45,000 nucleotides of DNA, from NCBI GenBank assembly GCA_037447655.1, contig JBBHKE010001197.1, forward strand, positions 1-45,000, given 5' to 3'. The notes below the pieces were generated by a model. The model did not search any database and was not told where the DNA came from. It was given only the letters and a program-made list of their open reading frames with translations. Numbering within the stretch: the first letter of the stretch is position 1; every line of letters begins with the position of its first letter. Shown here piece by piece: positions 25,484 through 37,120 of this stretch. The DNA is from Zygnema cylindricum. Taxonomy: Eukaryota > Streptophyta > Zygnematophyceae > Zygnematales > Zygnemataceae. The translations under genes were made by a program, and so were the position numbers.

Positions 25484-28400
25484 ATGCTAGCGCAAGTTCT
25501 CAAGGATTTGGAAAGCGTTAGATTACAAAACGCGCAGCTGAGCAACACCGTCGCAGCCTTGGAGTCTCGTCTTGGGGAGCGACCTCAAGGAGGCATGGAG
25601 AGAGACCTCAGGAGACCGAAATTAAGACTTCCCGACGAGTTTGACCCAGCAAGACACAAGAACCTTGACACCTGGCTATTCTCCGTTGCGAATTATCTCG
25701 AGAATTTTCCTAGCCTATCGGATCGTGAGAAGATTCACTACGCGGGTAGTCTTCTTAAAGGCGCAGCAGGGGCATGGTGGAGGACATTGGTGGAAGAGGA
25801 TGAAATACCGACCGTCTGGGCTCTCTTCGTTCAACTCCTCCGCGACGCTTGGCAGCCCGTCAACACAGTTAAGGCAGCAAGAGATAAGATCGCAGTATTG
25901 AGGCAACGAACCTCGGTGTTGGAGTTTACGCAACGGTTCTTGGAGTGTAAAGTACAAATACCTACGATGACGGAGGATGAAGCCGTGGATCGCTACGTGA
26001 AGGGGCTTAAATCATCTATTCGTAGGGATGTGGAACAATGGCTTGCTCGGGAAAGCACGACTCCTAATCTCTCGGCAATCATCCAGTTTGCGAAGCGGAA
26101 CAATTCGGTCGACTTTAACCTTCGAAGACCTTATCACTACGGGTCGAGTAGCGGCGAAGGAAGCCGACGGGACGATGGTCCAACCCCCATGGAGCTCGGC
26201 ACAATTAACAAGGATAATGAAATGGTCAACGTCCTGGGGAGAAAGAAGAAACTTGCCAAGACCAAGACCAATGACTTATCCCCCGAGGAGCTCTTACGAA
26301 GGAGGCAACATGGCTTATGCTTCCAGTGTAGTTCCCAGATCACATGGCTCGAGAATGTCCAAAACGGAAAGGTCCCAAAAAAGGGAAAACTTAACATTAT
26401 GAGGTTAGCCGGAGAAGGTGGAGACCCTTTGATATTTCGGGGTCAAATCGGAGTGGGCGCAGCTAACTTCATGGTGGACTCCGGAGCATCGGGGAACTTC
26501 ATTAACAAGGCGACGGTGAAAAGGTTGAAACTTCCTTTCGTAGTGCTAAAGAATCATCAGTCTGTACAGTTGGCCGACGGAAGTTCCTTATCGATTACCC
26601 ATCGTACTCCAAGGTTACGCGTCGGAATTGGAAAATTTCGATGGTATGACACATTTCATGTATTACCTCTTAGGGACCATGAGGTAATCCTGGGAAAACG
26701 GTGGTTGCAAAATTGGAATCCGACGATCAATTGGCGAAGTGGCGATATGAGAGTGAAGAAAGGTGAAGAAGAGTTTGAGGTAAAAGCGAGAGCGGCTGGT
26801 AAGGGAGCGAAAGAGGGACGCCTACTTTCGGCCTTACAGCTTAAGAGGGCACTCAAGAGAAGGGAAACGATTATTATGGCGATCGTCCAGCCAATGGAGG
26901 AGGCGAAGGAAGAGATCTCGGAAGAATGGAAGAAGAAGGACCCAGACTTCAACTCAAAAGAAAGTGACGACCTTGGAAAGACTTCCGAAGAGGCCTCGGA
27001 AGTCGTGACAAAGCTTCTCGAGGAGTACGCTGATGTATTTTCCCTGAAGCTCCCCGAAGGATTACCTCCGAAGCGCGAAGTATACCATAAGATAGATCTT
27101 GTTCCCAGAGCGGTACCCCCGGCTAATCGAATGTACAAGATGAGTTACACCGAATTGGACGAACTCAAAAAGCATCTGCGGAGTTGGTCGAAGCCGGAGC
27201 AATCGAACCAAGCAAGTTACCGTTTGAAGCCCACGTTCTCTTTGTAAACAAGAAAATTGGAGGTTTCTGTATGTGTGTAGACTACCGAGCGCTAAACAAA
27301 TTAACGGTGAAGAATGCGTACCCTTTACCGTGAATAGACGAATTATTGGATCGACTTCGAGGTAATAAATGTTTCTCAAAGATAGACTTGCGGAGCGGCT
27401 ACCACCAGATTAGAATTGCAGAGGAAGATGTGGAAAAGACAGCGTTTAGAACTCGGTATGGTCATTTCCAGTTTCGGGTAATGTCGTTCGGGTTGACTAA
27501 CGCACCGGCAACTTTTATGCACTTAATGAATTCCATCTTTCGGCAATATCTGGATGCGTTTGTAATCGTCTTCCTAGACGACATCTTGGTGTATAGCCGC
27601 ACTATGGATGATCATATAAAGCATCTACGGACGATCCTACAAGTCCTTCTGGAAAATAAGTTGTACACAAAGAGAAGCAAATGTGACTTCTTCAAGAAAC
27701 AAATTGATTTTCTGGGCCATGTGGTGAGTCGGGACGAAATCGCAATGGATCTAAACAAGACAAGGGCAGTTAAGGAGTGGCCGCAGCCAGCAAATGTTAC
27801 GGAGCTACGAAACTCTCTAGGATTATGCTCCTATTATCGACGTTTTGTCGAAGGTTTCGCAAAAATCGCTGCACCGCTCACGGAATTGCTCAAGAATGAC
27901 TTGCCCTATGATTAGAAAGCGGCAAAAGAGGCAGCCTTTAACTCGCTAAAGGAGCGGTTGGTTACCGCCCTTGTGTTAGCTGTGCCCGACCCGGACTTAC
28001 CTTGGACGATAATTACCGACGCTAGCGATACGACTATTGGAGCGTTCCTTATGCAAGATCAAGGGAAAGGCTTTCAACCCATCGCCTACGACTGTCGAAA
28101 ACTAAAGGCAGCAGAGCTGAACTAGGCCACCCATGAGAAAGAGACAATAGCTATCATTAATTCGCTGGAGGTTTGGAAGTGTTACGTTGAGGGGAAACGG
28201 ATCACGATTATCCCTGATCACCACGCATTACAATATCTCCAAACCCAGCCGAAGTTGTCCAAGAAACAAGTGCGCTGGATGACGTTTGTGCAGACCTTCG
28301 GCCCTGAACTTGTCATAGAATATAAGCCGGGCAAAACGAACCCGGCGGATGCGCTGTCTAGAAGACCCAAAGTCGCTGCGCCAGTAGCGGAGCAACGACC

Positions 28401-30153
28401 GCAAGCATCGCAGTATGGAAACGTAAGCTCTGCGAAAGAGGACACCGCAGCATCGACCGCAGCGCAAGACTCGAAACTCAGCGCAGTCACCAGTATGGTG
28501 CAGGTGGACGAACAGTGGTTAAGTCGGATAAAGCCCGCCTACGGCGACGATGATACACTAAAGGAACTCATTAAACGGAAGGTACTCTTTCGAACCGCCA
28601 ATGGTATGTGGCGGTACAGACCGAGTAAGACAACACGGCTTTATGTGCCAACAAATACGGAACTCCGTCACACGATTCTTAAAATGAGTCACGACGAGCC
28701 GCTCAGTGGACATTTTGGGCGGGATAAGACAACCGCACCTGTCGCTGAGGCGTATTACTGGCCAAACATGATTCGAGACATTGCAGAATATGTCTGTACG
28801 TGTGACTCTTGTAATAGGAACAAAACGGATTCAGGGCAACAAGGTCTGTTACAACCCCTTCCGATACCATCTGTTCATTGGGAGGCGATTTCGATGGATT
28901 TCATCGTGGCCTTTCCATGGACTAAGGAGGGTTACGACTCAATCTTCGTCGTCGTGGATTACCTGACCAAAATTGCACATTTCCTACCCACATCCACCAC
29001 GGCCACTGCGCGAGATGTCGCAGACTTATTCTTTCGAGAGATATTCCACCATCACGGACTTTCGAAAAGGATCGTCAGCGACCGCGATCGTAAATTCGTG
29101 AGCCACTTTTGGCAAAATCTATTTGCGTTATGTGGCAAGCAGCTGGCCATGTCCACAGCCTACCACCCTCAAACTGATGGTCAAATTGAAAGGGTGAATC
29201 GAACATTGGAGAAAGCGTTGAGGGCTTATGTCTCGGTGCACCAAACGGATTGGGTGGACCATTTAATAGCGATCGAGGTAGCATTCAACAGTGCAATGCA
29301 CTCGTCGACAAATGCTACGCCATTTTCCCTCAATGGACGACAACCCACTCTTCCCCAAAACTTATTGGTAGCTGACTGCTAAACGCCGGCAGCTCTGGAC
29401 TTTGCCAAAACGCTGCAAGGGAACCTGGAAAAGGCGGCCAAGGTGCTCCAAATGGCAAAGGATTGTCAAAAGTCGCAGGCCGACACTCACCGGAAGGACA
29501 CCGTCTTTAGCGTGGGGGACAAGGTTCGCATTAATATGGCAAACCTCTCCTTGCCGGGTGCCCTCTCTAAGAAGTTGGCACCGACGATCACGCGCACGTT
29601 CACAATTTTTTCGCGTGTGGGCGACGTGGCTTACAAGTTGGATATCCCGACGGACTGGCATATCCACAATGTCTTCCATGTTTCCCTTCTTAAACCATTC
29701 CGCGATCCTGATTTGGTGTTCTCTAATCGACTACGAAATACTCCTTTACCACTCGTTCGGGGAACCTCAAACAAGTATGAGGTGGAAGAGATCCTTCAGT
29801 CACGCTGCTCTCAAAATTCCAACTCCAACCAATATTTGGTACGTTGGAAGGGCTATGGTGCTAAGGACGACTCTTGGGTGGACGAGGAGGATCTGCATTC
29901 TCTGGAGTTGCTGCGCCGGTTTCAGCGGAGTGAGGACACTCAGCTTTACCGGAGGGGCAATCGCAACGGCGGCAATAAAGGAGCTAATCGTAGTGTCGCA
30001 ACTATCGCAATTATCTTGGGGACACGGCGAAGGAACGCATCGGCGTTGTTACCACACCGCAGCGCTGGAGCAGCGCAGCCACCGCAGCGCAGCCACCGCA
30101 GCGCAACATGGTTACGATGGCGTCAGAGGATCGCTTCACCACCGCTGCGCTGA
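25484..30153 (+). pseudogene. Chromovirus gag-pol polyprotein, broken
   Basis: The polyprotein starts at the ATG at 25484, with a heptad-like N-terminus and a gag core. The CCHC knuckle region (~26320-26370) reads out of frame between compensating indels. The protease has DSGAS at ~26478. The frame shifts at ~27180, inside the start of RT. RT carries FLDD at 27571-27582 and is interrupted by stops at 27331, near 27913 and near 28123. RNase H (ITDAS) lies at ~28010. Integrase shows the H..H..C..C zinc region (28690-28830) and the core D,D-35-E signatures (MDF ~28894, SDRDRKF ~29080, GQIERVNRTLE ~29180). A stop falls at 29380. A chromodomain (YLVRWKGYG...DSWVDEEDL) lies at ~29776-29910. The enzyme set is complete but the frame is not, so this copy is inactive. 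Confidence 0.9.
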
Positions 30154-30434
30154 CAAGGAAGCACAACGGCGCAATTGTGTTTCACTATGAGGGTAACGAC
30201 GAACCCTCGATTTCGCCGCAGCAGCGCAGTTTTATAAATGATGGACGATGCGATACCCTCGCACGTTGCGACGCTTCGCAAAGTCCAAAAGTGAAACCCT
30301 CGACCCCCGTGGATAAAGCCGCCATCCGTCCTCGCGACCAACCTAGTCTTGGCAGTTAGGATATTGTTTCTCTCCGCACAGTCAGTTTACCTTCGCTTCT
30401 GGAATTACCGGAATTGTCTTGTTCAACAGTGTCT

Positions 30435-31739
30435 ATGGCCTCGTCGTCCTCTCCACCACCGAAAAAGAGGAGACTCGTACGAGTGGGAGAAGGAGATGCA
30501 AACCGTCCCGAGAGATTGTTAAGGGCGGCGGAGGCCATGGTGGAAGCAGGTAGGCGAAGAGAGGTGGAAGTGGAGCCGGAACCTGAGGAAACCGCCAGTA
30601 GCGAGGCTTTGTCGGCAAATACCAGTGGAGGGGAGGGGTCAGAGAATTCACAGGACCCCAAGTACAATCCACTGCAAGAGGGGGATGAGGAGGATGAGGA
30701 GGATCATGAGCTATCGAACACGGAAGAGCCAAAGAAGGAACCGACACCCCCACCGATAGAGGAGCGTGCCTCAGATCTAGAGGTGATGTGGGACCCAAAT
30801 AAGGAGAGTACCGCGGACGAGCAGTCGTCTGAAAGCGCGAAAAAGAAGGTAGAGGCACAATACCCTAGTGGCGACGATGTGTTCCTCCTGCGAGGAAACC
30901 GAAGAGGTCCGGAGGAGGAAAGTGAACAGGGAGAGGAAATTCCCGACCACCTCTTCCCACTCCCGGTCGACACCCGGCATCCGAACCTCGCCTTCAGCTT
31001 CGCCAAAAGGTTTTATTAGAATCCCTCGGAGTGTCTCGAGGAGTGGCGTATAGGGAATCCTGGATATCTTATCCGTATTCCCGCCGACATTCCGTCACAC
31101 CCAGCGTGGAATTTCATGCGGACAAAGGACATGGGAAATAATCATAAAGGTTATGTGCAGCTAAACCCTCACACCTTACCGTTTGTGGAAGTAGTAGAGG
31201 ATAACTACAGGTACAGGATTGATGTTCCTGGGTTACTCCCTCATTACCACCCTTGGGATGTCCGCCTCCACGACATCATCTCTAGGGCGGAGGTCACCCC
31301 TGAGGTACGGGCACTCAAGCTGGCCCGAAAGAATGCTCTGCAGCGGGCCCGAGCTGCAAGGAAACACGTGTCCTTTAAATTACGGAAAGTAACTCGGTGG
31401 GAACCAGCAGACGAAGAAGCGGAGGAAGTTCCCCAGTGGCTGAACCCGAAGAACCCCAGATTCCGACAACCGAGGAGCCTGCACTGGCGGTCATTTCACC
31501 GCAACCCGAATTACCCGAGGTTGTACCATGAAGGGGAGGATCAGGTTCTGGAGCGAATCACTCGGAGGCGGTTGGCAGCAGCAGATCATCATATTGTGTT
31601 GCTTGAGACCCGATGTGAGCAGCTCCAACATCAACTCGACGCCCTTCGCCAGGAGTTCGAGGAGTATCGCGAGGAAACATACGACATACTCCGGCAGTTG
31701 CAGTTTCCCTTAGTAAATCAAGGTTCAGCGGGACGCTGA
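30435..31739 (+). pseudogene. Chromovirus accessory ORF between pol and the 3' LTR, one amber stop
   Basis: A single frame runs from the ATG at 30435 (context TCTATGGCC) to the TGA at 31737-31739, about 434 codons, broken only by a TAG at 31017-31019. The N-terminus has a PPPKKRR run like a nuclear localisation signal. It is followed by ~170 acidic, low-complexity residues rich in E, S and P. The middle is better ordered (PHYHPWDVRLHDI). The C-terminal ~60 residues form a likely coiled coil (VLLETRCEQLQHQL then LRQEFEEY). It overlaps the end of the internal region and stops 18 bases before the 3' LTR. It has no transmembrane segment, so it does not look like an envelope. I recognise no family. 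A nuclear, oligomerising, DNA- or histone-interacting role is only a guess. Confidence 0.6.
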
Positions 31740-31757
31740 ATCCTTAGTGGGAGGCAC

Positions 31758-32244
31758 TGTAACAGGGTTACAGAGTTGGGCAGTTAGTGGCTATGGTTAG
31801 ACTGCTATAGTTGCGGTCCCAGAGCAGCGCAGCTGCGATTCCAAATCAGCGTTGCATAGCAGCATAGCAACTTAGCGGCGTAGCAACTTACTAGCGCAGC
31901 AACGTAGCAGCGCAGCATAGCAACACCGCAGAATGTAGATGGAGCTGTATAGTTCTAGAAGGAAGTTTTAGATAGATCTCGGTTGACCGTGAAGGTCCAC
32001 GTGTATAGCTGTACAGTACTAGGTTGACTAGCAGTTAGTTGGTTTAAATAGTCGAGTAGACCTGGTGAATGGGGACTCTTTCGGTAGACCTTCGCAGCGA
32101 GCGCAAACCTTGTAATCTCTTCCAAGTAATAAAGTGCAACCTTCTCTGTCAGTGCTGTGTACTCCTACTGTTGCTACGGGAAGATCCTTGGTGTTTTCCG
32201 CTGTGCATTGTGACGTGCTGTGGCGTACTGTTGCCCCTTTTACA
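31758..32244 (+). repeat. 3' LTR of the chromovirus
   Basis: This 487-bp LTR starts TGTAACAGGGTTACAG and ends GCCCCTTTTACA. It is preceded by the polypurine tract GTGGGAGGCAC and followed by microsatellite DNA. Confidence 0.9.
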
Positions 32245-32375
32245 AGATGTATGTGTATGTATATATGTATACATATGTATGTATATGTATATATGTATAT
32301 ATATGTATGTATGTATACATGTATATATATATATGTATGTGTATATATGTATGTATATTTATGTATATATATATA
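32245..32375. repeat. TA/TATG microsatellite, right of the chromovirus
   Basis: The imperfect GTATATATG array continues the one at 24618-24766, and a T-run follows. The Tyr/Ile-rich ORFs here are translations of the array. Confidence 0.9.
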
Positions 32376-32599
32376 CAATTTTTTTTTTTTTGGAAAAACA
32401 ATCTTCACTGTTCTAAATTAGAGCCCACTGTGAGTTGAGTAAGATTTCGAAAAAGAGTTCAACATGGAATTGTTTTTGATTATATGCCTTTTGCTAAGTT
32501 TTAATGATTGTAATCAAAATGAAGAGGAATTGAATATATTAGCATATATGGTGTATTTAGCACAAGGAAACATAACTTAACGAAAACAAGTCTCCTTGA

Positions 32600-33560
32600 A
32601 TTTTGCGAATGTGTTTGAAAGGACGATGATCAATCGAAGGAGGCTCTCTGGAGGGTACTACATCCTCCCATGAAGTATACACTAATCTATGAACCTCATT
32701 GATGGCTACGACGATGAAAAGTACAAAGGCCCTGTACATTATTTGGTAAGGAAAATATTAATGCAGATCGAATCGAATCCCCCACCAACGGTTGTTCACA
32801 TTCCTAATCGAAAGCTTACATCAAAGCGACAAATAAAAATGGCTCTTTATCGTCTAACCTCCGAGGATAATGCTTTATCCGTGGGAGACCACTTCGGTGT
32901 CACGGTTTTAGGGAAACCAATAGAATTATATAAAGATGTCGGGGTTATTCTTACTCCTTGCTTAAATAGATGGCTGAATGGAACCAAATTCAGTGAACTT
33001 CTAAAATCGTTCAAGGAATATATATTTGAATTTCCCAATGGTTCAGAGTTATTGATGCTAAACACATAATCATTGTATAGAGGGTGGCATGAGGCCATTA
33101 TATTGGTTTGATCGAGAAAATAATTGCCGCACGATAATACAAGCCGTGGTAGCTCTAACTTGTCGTATATTAGACGGTTGGCTGGCAACGTTCATGATTC
33201 TATAGTGCTTAGAAATTTGGGAATTGGAAATAAAATCATGTTTGGGGGCGGAATTAGTGGCCCATCCACTCGTGCAACCATTTATTATAGGGGACACGCG
33301 TTATCTTTCGAGCAAAATGTTAATCTGTATATAAGATTCGGTCTCCAAAAATCGGAATGGTCATTCAATTGTATTCATAGCAGTTAACAAATGTGCGTGG
33401 AGAGAACTTATAAAGTGAAAAAAACGAAAATTGGGAGAATGATACAAAAAAACCATTTGCAAGAAAAACGATAATTTAGTGAATACGATCATCACTGTAT
33501 ACATATTACACAACATGCTACTTGATGAGGATATGTCATATATTGATGATGTTTTCCTAT
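32600..33560 (+). pseudogene. PIF/Harbinger-type (HARBI1/ALP1-like) transposase remnant
   Basis: Harbinger transposases are DDE nucleases that move DNA elements by cut and paste. The fragments follow the family order. First is a helical N-terminal part, RQIKMALYRLTSEDNALSVGDHFGVT (~32829-32907). Next is TIIQAVVALTCRILDGW in another frame (~33130-33185), then AGNVHDSIVLRNLGI (~33183-33227), which fits the G-x-VHDS-x-V catalytic segment. A late VYILHNMLLDED (~33498-33533) matches the LHN motif near the C-terminus. Stops at 33067 and several frameshifts make it dead. The first catalytic Asp region is not clear. I could not locate inverted ends or TTA/TAA duplications. Confidence 0.65.
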
Positions 33561-34202
33561 CTACCACAACACCATCGTGAGGAAAATGAGGGTGATGCAA
33601 AAGACATTGGCGCATATTTTGATGAATAAAGGCAGCAATTTTGCGATTTTTTGGCCCATGACTTGTACTAGAGGAATGGATGATATTCAAAAGATGATTG
33701 ATCCTTACAACTAAACCAAGACATAAATAGGGTTGAAAATAGGGAGGGGATGAATGAAGCAATATAAAAATGATTCATGCCACTTGTGCCAATAAAATCA
33801 AGTAAATAGTGAAAGTGAAATAGTGAAAGGGAGAGGGCAGATTGTCAACAGAGATAGGGAGAGGGAGAGGGCCAACTATTGAGAGTAGGAAAGAGAGAGA
33901 AAGGGAGATGGCAATTTTTAGGGAAATGATGAGAAAGAGGGAAAAAGGGAGGGTGGAACTTGGAGAGAGGAGAGGGAGAGTAAAAAGAATTTTGAGCGGG
34001 AGAGGGAGAGGGAGGGGCATAAGGAAAGGGAGATGAACATGGCAAATTTTTGAAAGACAGAGAGGGCAAATTTTAAGAAAAAAGAGAAGGCGAGGGAGAA
34101 GGAAAAATTAGGATACTTTTATGATAAAAAAAATCTACAAAGAATTGTTAAAGCAAAGTGTGAGTGTAATATCTATACCAGCAGAGGTTGTTCCAACGAA
34201 GT
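33561..34202. other. GA-rich intergenic stretch
   Basis: From about 33820 to 34110 the + strand is rich in GGGAGA/GAGAGGG runs, a purine-rich counterpart of the CTCCCT DNA seen near both oxidase genes. There is no supported gene. Confidence 0.5.
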
Positions 34203-35378
34203 TTTTGAAACTCTAAGACCTCCATTGGTCCTCAGAGTAGGTAGCTCTCAATAAGCTTATCTAGTGAGTGCCGACTCCAAGTTGATACAAACCCAAATGA
34301 TTGACCCCTTGACAATCAGAACCCCAATAGAACTTCACCCCTGTGAAATAAGACTTTCTGTGTGCTTAGTTCCACCACAGAATGCAAAGTTAGAATATGA
34401 GTTTTGGTCACATTCACCCACTTTGACTTTCCCTTAGAAATGCAGCCACTCTGGCAGGCAAAAACCCTAACCGACTACACCCTTGTGTAGCTTGGACTCC
34501 CCTGAGTCCGTAGCAAAAAGAATTTCTGAATTTGCTCCCCTGAGCAGTAAGTTATGGAGGGTCAAAGTTGACCTTTTGTACAGGAGCTCTCTCGGAGAAA
34601 CGCGGCTACCTACTAAATTTTCTAAGTCCTATCTCTCTTTAATCTCTATCTACTAACGTACGGCACCAATCACATTACTGTGTCGTACAGAAAAGTACAG
34701 GTGCCGGTGTACTTTCGGTACGGCCATCGTACTACATGGCCAAATGTCAACACATGTCATATCCGGATTTGTTCCCGTAATCTCCGGATTTGCCGCAATC
34801 CAATGTTGACACGCCACGTCTCCTTTGACGTGGCGATGACCGTAAAACGCCAAAGTACATATTTCGTGATCGCGGTGCCTATCGTGGCCGTCTGATCAAA
34901 ACAAGATATATTTCTAGCCGTTGAAAATAGACGCGCTGTATTTGTTTCGCGGTCGAAACAAATGCGCAGTATCCGTTTCATATAATACAGAAAACCTTAC
35001 TTCGAACTATCTAAAACTGTATCTTTGCAGTACGTATCTCCTTCTCGTTAAACAAACTAGTCCGCGTGTATCTATATAAATATTTATCAAACTCCATATA
35101 CCCTTGCACTGGTCCTAGAATTATAGGATAAAGCTAACTTCTACTTTGACGGAGGACAGATACCAGGTTCAAATCCTGGGTCCGTCAAACCTTTTGTAAC
35201 ACTAGCAAGATTGGCTTTCCTGTCCTCTTTGGACAGTCTAGGCAGCCATGGCTCTAACTCCTCCTCTAGTCTTCAGTGACTGCGACAAGTGTGGGGACTT
35301 GAGAGAAGAGTTAGAGGCATGGTGTCGCTGTCTCCTTTTCGCCTTTTATTTTACAATCTCTAAACCCAGAAAATACTT
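34203..35378 (+). repeat. tRNA-arm repeat family, copy D (best-preserved full copy)
   Basis: It starts TTGAAACTCTAAGACCTCCATTGG and ends near AGAAAATACT, the last string shared with copy E. In order it has a CTGAGTCCGTAGCAAAAAGAAT block, a TACCTACT...TCTCTATCTACT segment, a GTAC-rich block, a CCACGT/ACGTGGC block, an ATTTGTTTCG hairpin, a TATA-like segment, the box TATAGGATAAAGCTAAC (~35123), the T-arm hairpin (35145-35189) and the 3' module GGCAGCCATGGCTCTAACTC with TTCAGTGACT. It is non-coding. The tRNA-like part is near the 3' end rather than at the head, which is not the usual SINE layout. Confidence 0.7.
35145..35189 (+). other. tRNA top-half-like stem in repeat copy D
   Basis: TTTGACGGA (35145-35153) pairs perfectly with TCCGTCAAA (35181-35189). 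Inside it sits CCAGG-TTCAAAT-CCTGG (35163-35179), an ideal T-arm with the conserved TTCAAAT loop and a consensus B box. Copies C and E keep the same layout and spacing. Confidence 0.6.
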
Positions 35379-36167
35379 AAATGTCAACGGTTTTTTAATG
35401 ACTCGTATGGAATGTTTATAACCAAATTTTGATTTTTGGAAATGGAAGTGAAAATTTCAAAACATTATAGTAGAAAAGCACGACAAACTTTAAAGGTCAC
35501 TCGATGACGAAAAGAGCATGAGAGGATACTCTTGGTTGACTTGCATCCACCCTGGCGGAAGGTACATGGCCTATTCAATGTGTAGGTCTGTCATCGAGTT
35601 TTCATCATGGATACTTTGTTGCTTTTACAAGTGTACCAATTCTACGCATTGCGTTTTCATCGTGGATACTTTGTTGCTTTTACAAGTGTACCAATTCTAC
35701 ACATCGAGTGTGTGGCCAGTGCCTTTTTTGAGGACAACATCCATACACTTGATGGTTTGCGCGATTGCTCCGCAGTTTAAAGGAAAAAATCCAATGGCTA
35801 ACCTTTAATCCTATACATTTGGAGTATCCCGACAAATATCAAGTAAATATATTTACCTTTAAAAAAGAAAAAAATGTTACGAAATTGTACAACAACGTAC
35901 AGCGAAAATTTGCAACCTCATTTTTTTGCAAATGGAGGTCCACCATTAGCCACAAAATTAAAAGAAAATTCGTGAAACTTGGGATTGGAATTCAACGCAA
36001 ATTAATGAATGACATAAACTAAATCTACCCAAGATAAAAGTACTAAATTTTTGTACGTAAATCTCAATTGGCACGAAATGAACCAAACTGTGTATACGAA
36101 AGGAACATGTACATCCGTACGAGTATCATGTAGGTTAAAATATATGAAAGTGGGCTTGCGCATAACA
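35379..36167. other. Intergenic, no gene; contains a 55-bp tandem repeat
   Basis: TTTTCATCATGGATACTTTG at 35599 recurs at 35654 as TTTTCATCGTGG..., and the match continues through TTTTACAAGTGTACCAATTC to about 35708. The rest is AT-rich with no supported ORF. Confidence 0.5.
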
Positions 36168-36423
36168 ATTTTAATGGGTTTCCCAATGTATTAAAATATC
36201 AATTGTTTTTTGTCATTTTCCCCCAAGTCAACGAGAAAATCTTTTGCCGTACAAAAGAGTTACGATGAGCGTCAATTTGTTACTTTGAATTTACTCTATT
36301 ATTGTCGTCGTGTGAATACACTTTAGCATTTTGCTCTATTCGACCCCCGTATAAGAGATTCCAACTCATCACAAAACTTTATCAAAAATCAGGTCGCGAT
36401 GTGATTTTGGTTAAAGTGTCACC
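36168..36423 (+). repeat. Fragment related to the 12.2-14.05 kb foldback
   Basis: It matches the outer left arm at ~12230-12490 in order: CCCnATGTnTTAAAnTATC, GTCnTTTTCCCCCAA, GTCAATTnGnTAC, TTTAGCATTTTGCTC beside TTTTGGCGTTTTCCTC, TTCGACCCCC and ATCAnnTCGCGA. It ends where repeat copy F begins. Only one arm end is present. Confidence 0.6.
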
Positions 36424-37038
36424 CAAACTGAAACTCTGTGGCCTCCATTAGCCCACACAGTACACATCGTATATAAAACCTCTAAGATAATGTTTGCCCC
36501 TTCCTCTTTCCCACTGAATAAGTGCCATCCTAGAACATAAATATTTTGACCACCCTCACCCCTTACAAGGGCCCGGCTCCTCTGAGCCGAATGCAAAAAG
36601 AATCACAGAACTTGCTCCCTTGAGCCGTTAGTTATCAATGGTCAAAGATGGCATTTATAGTTACAAGCTCTCTTAGAAAGAGGTGGCTAAATTTCACTAA
36701 GTCTTAGTCTGCCTACACACAGCTACCTACGACTAAATCCTAGACCAATTGGAAGACTGTACAATACGAGAAGGTACATTGGCCGATATACTTCTTGTAC
36801 AGTTATTGTACGACATACAAGGCCTTCGAGGTGACGCCTGTCAGATCAGGAGCCATGGTTCCTCCTCCCATCTTCTCCAGTGTCCAATAATGTGTCGCCA
36901 CCTGGCATCACATGACGTTCTCTCCAAAAGCCGCCGAAAGTTAATTCCGGGTTGGTAGCTGTAACGACGTCCGTCCGATCGAATATATTTACACGGTTCG
37001 GGTTCGCGTCCGTGCTTAAATCATTTCACATGCGCAGA

Positions 37039-37120
<82 letters not shown>

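Larger units (their letters stand above)
24935..32244 (+). mobile_element. Ty3/gypsy chromovirus with an extra 3' ORF
   Basis: The element is about 7.3 kb. LTRs of 486 and 487 bp start TGTAAC and end TTTTACA, with about two dozen differences between them (roughly 95% identity by eye). A TGGTATCAAAGC primer-binding site, close to the initiator-Met tRNA type, follows the 5' LTR. GTGGGAGGCA precedes the 3' LTR. Between them are gag, protease, RT, RNase H, integrase and a chromodomain (the order that defines chromoviruses), then a separate ORF. The flanks of the whole tandem unit are ATATG at 24762-24766 and AGATG after 32244, an imperfect 5-bp target duplication. Pol is broken by stops and frameshifts. 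Confidence 0.9.

Noticed and set aside
30108-30359. Separate gene after pol
   Set aside because: Short, in a shifted frame across the pol stop, and without recognisable features. The ORF from 30435 is the better candidate.
30433-31006. Minus-strand ORFs opposite the chromovirus accessory ORF
   Set aside because: They are shadows caused by the high GC and codon bias of the + strand frame.
31758-32390. Tyr/Ile-rich ORFs over the LTR end and TA repeat
   Set aside because: They translate microsatellite DNA continuous with LTR sequence.
33361-33762. 133-codon minus-strand ORF
   Set aside because: It is antisense to the C-terminal part of the Harbinger remnant, where the + strand shows the LHN motif.
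35110-35189. A functional tRNA gene
   Set aside because: The T-arm is perfect, but the 3' strand pairs with a segment directly before the T-arm instead of a 5' acceptor strand, and no anticodon arm can be drawn. It recurs only inside a repeat family.
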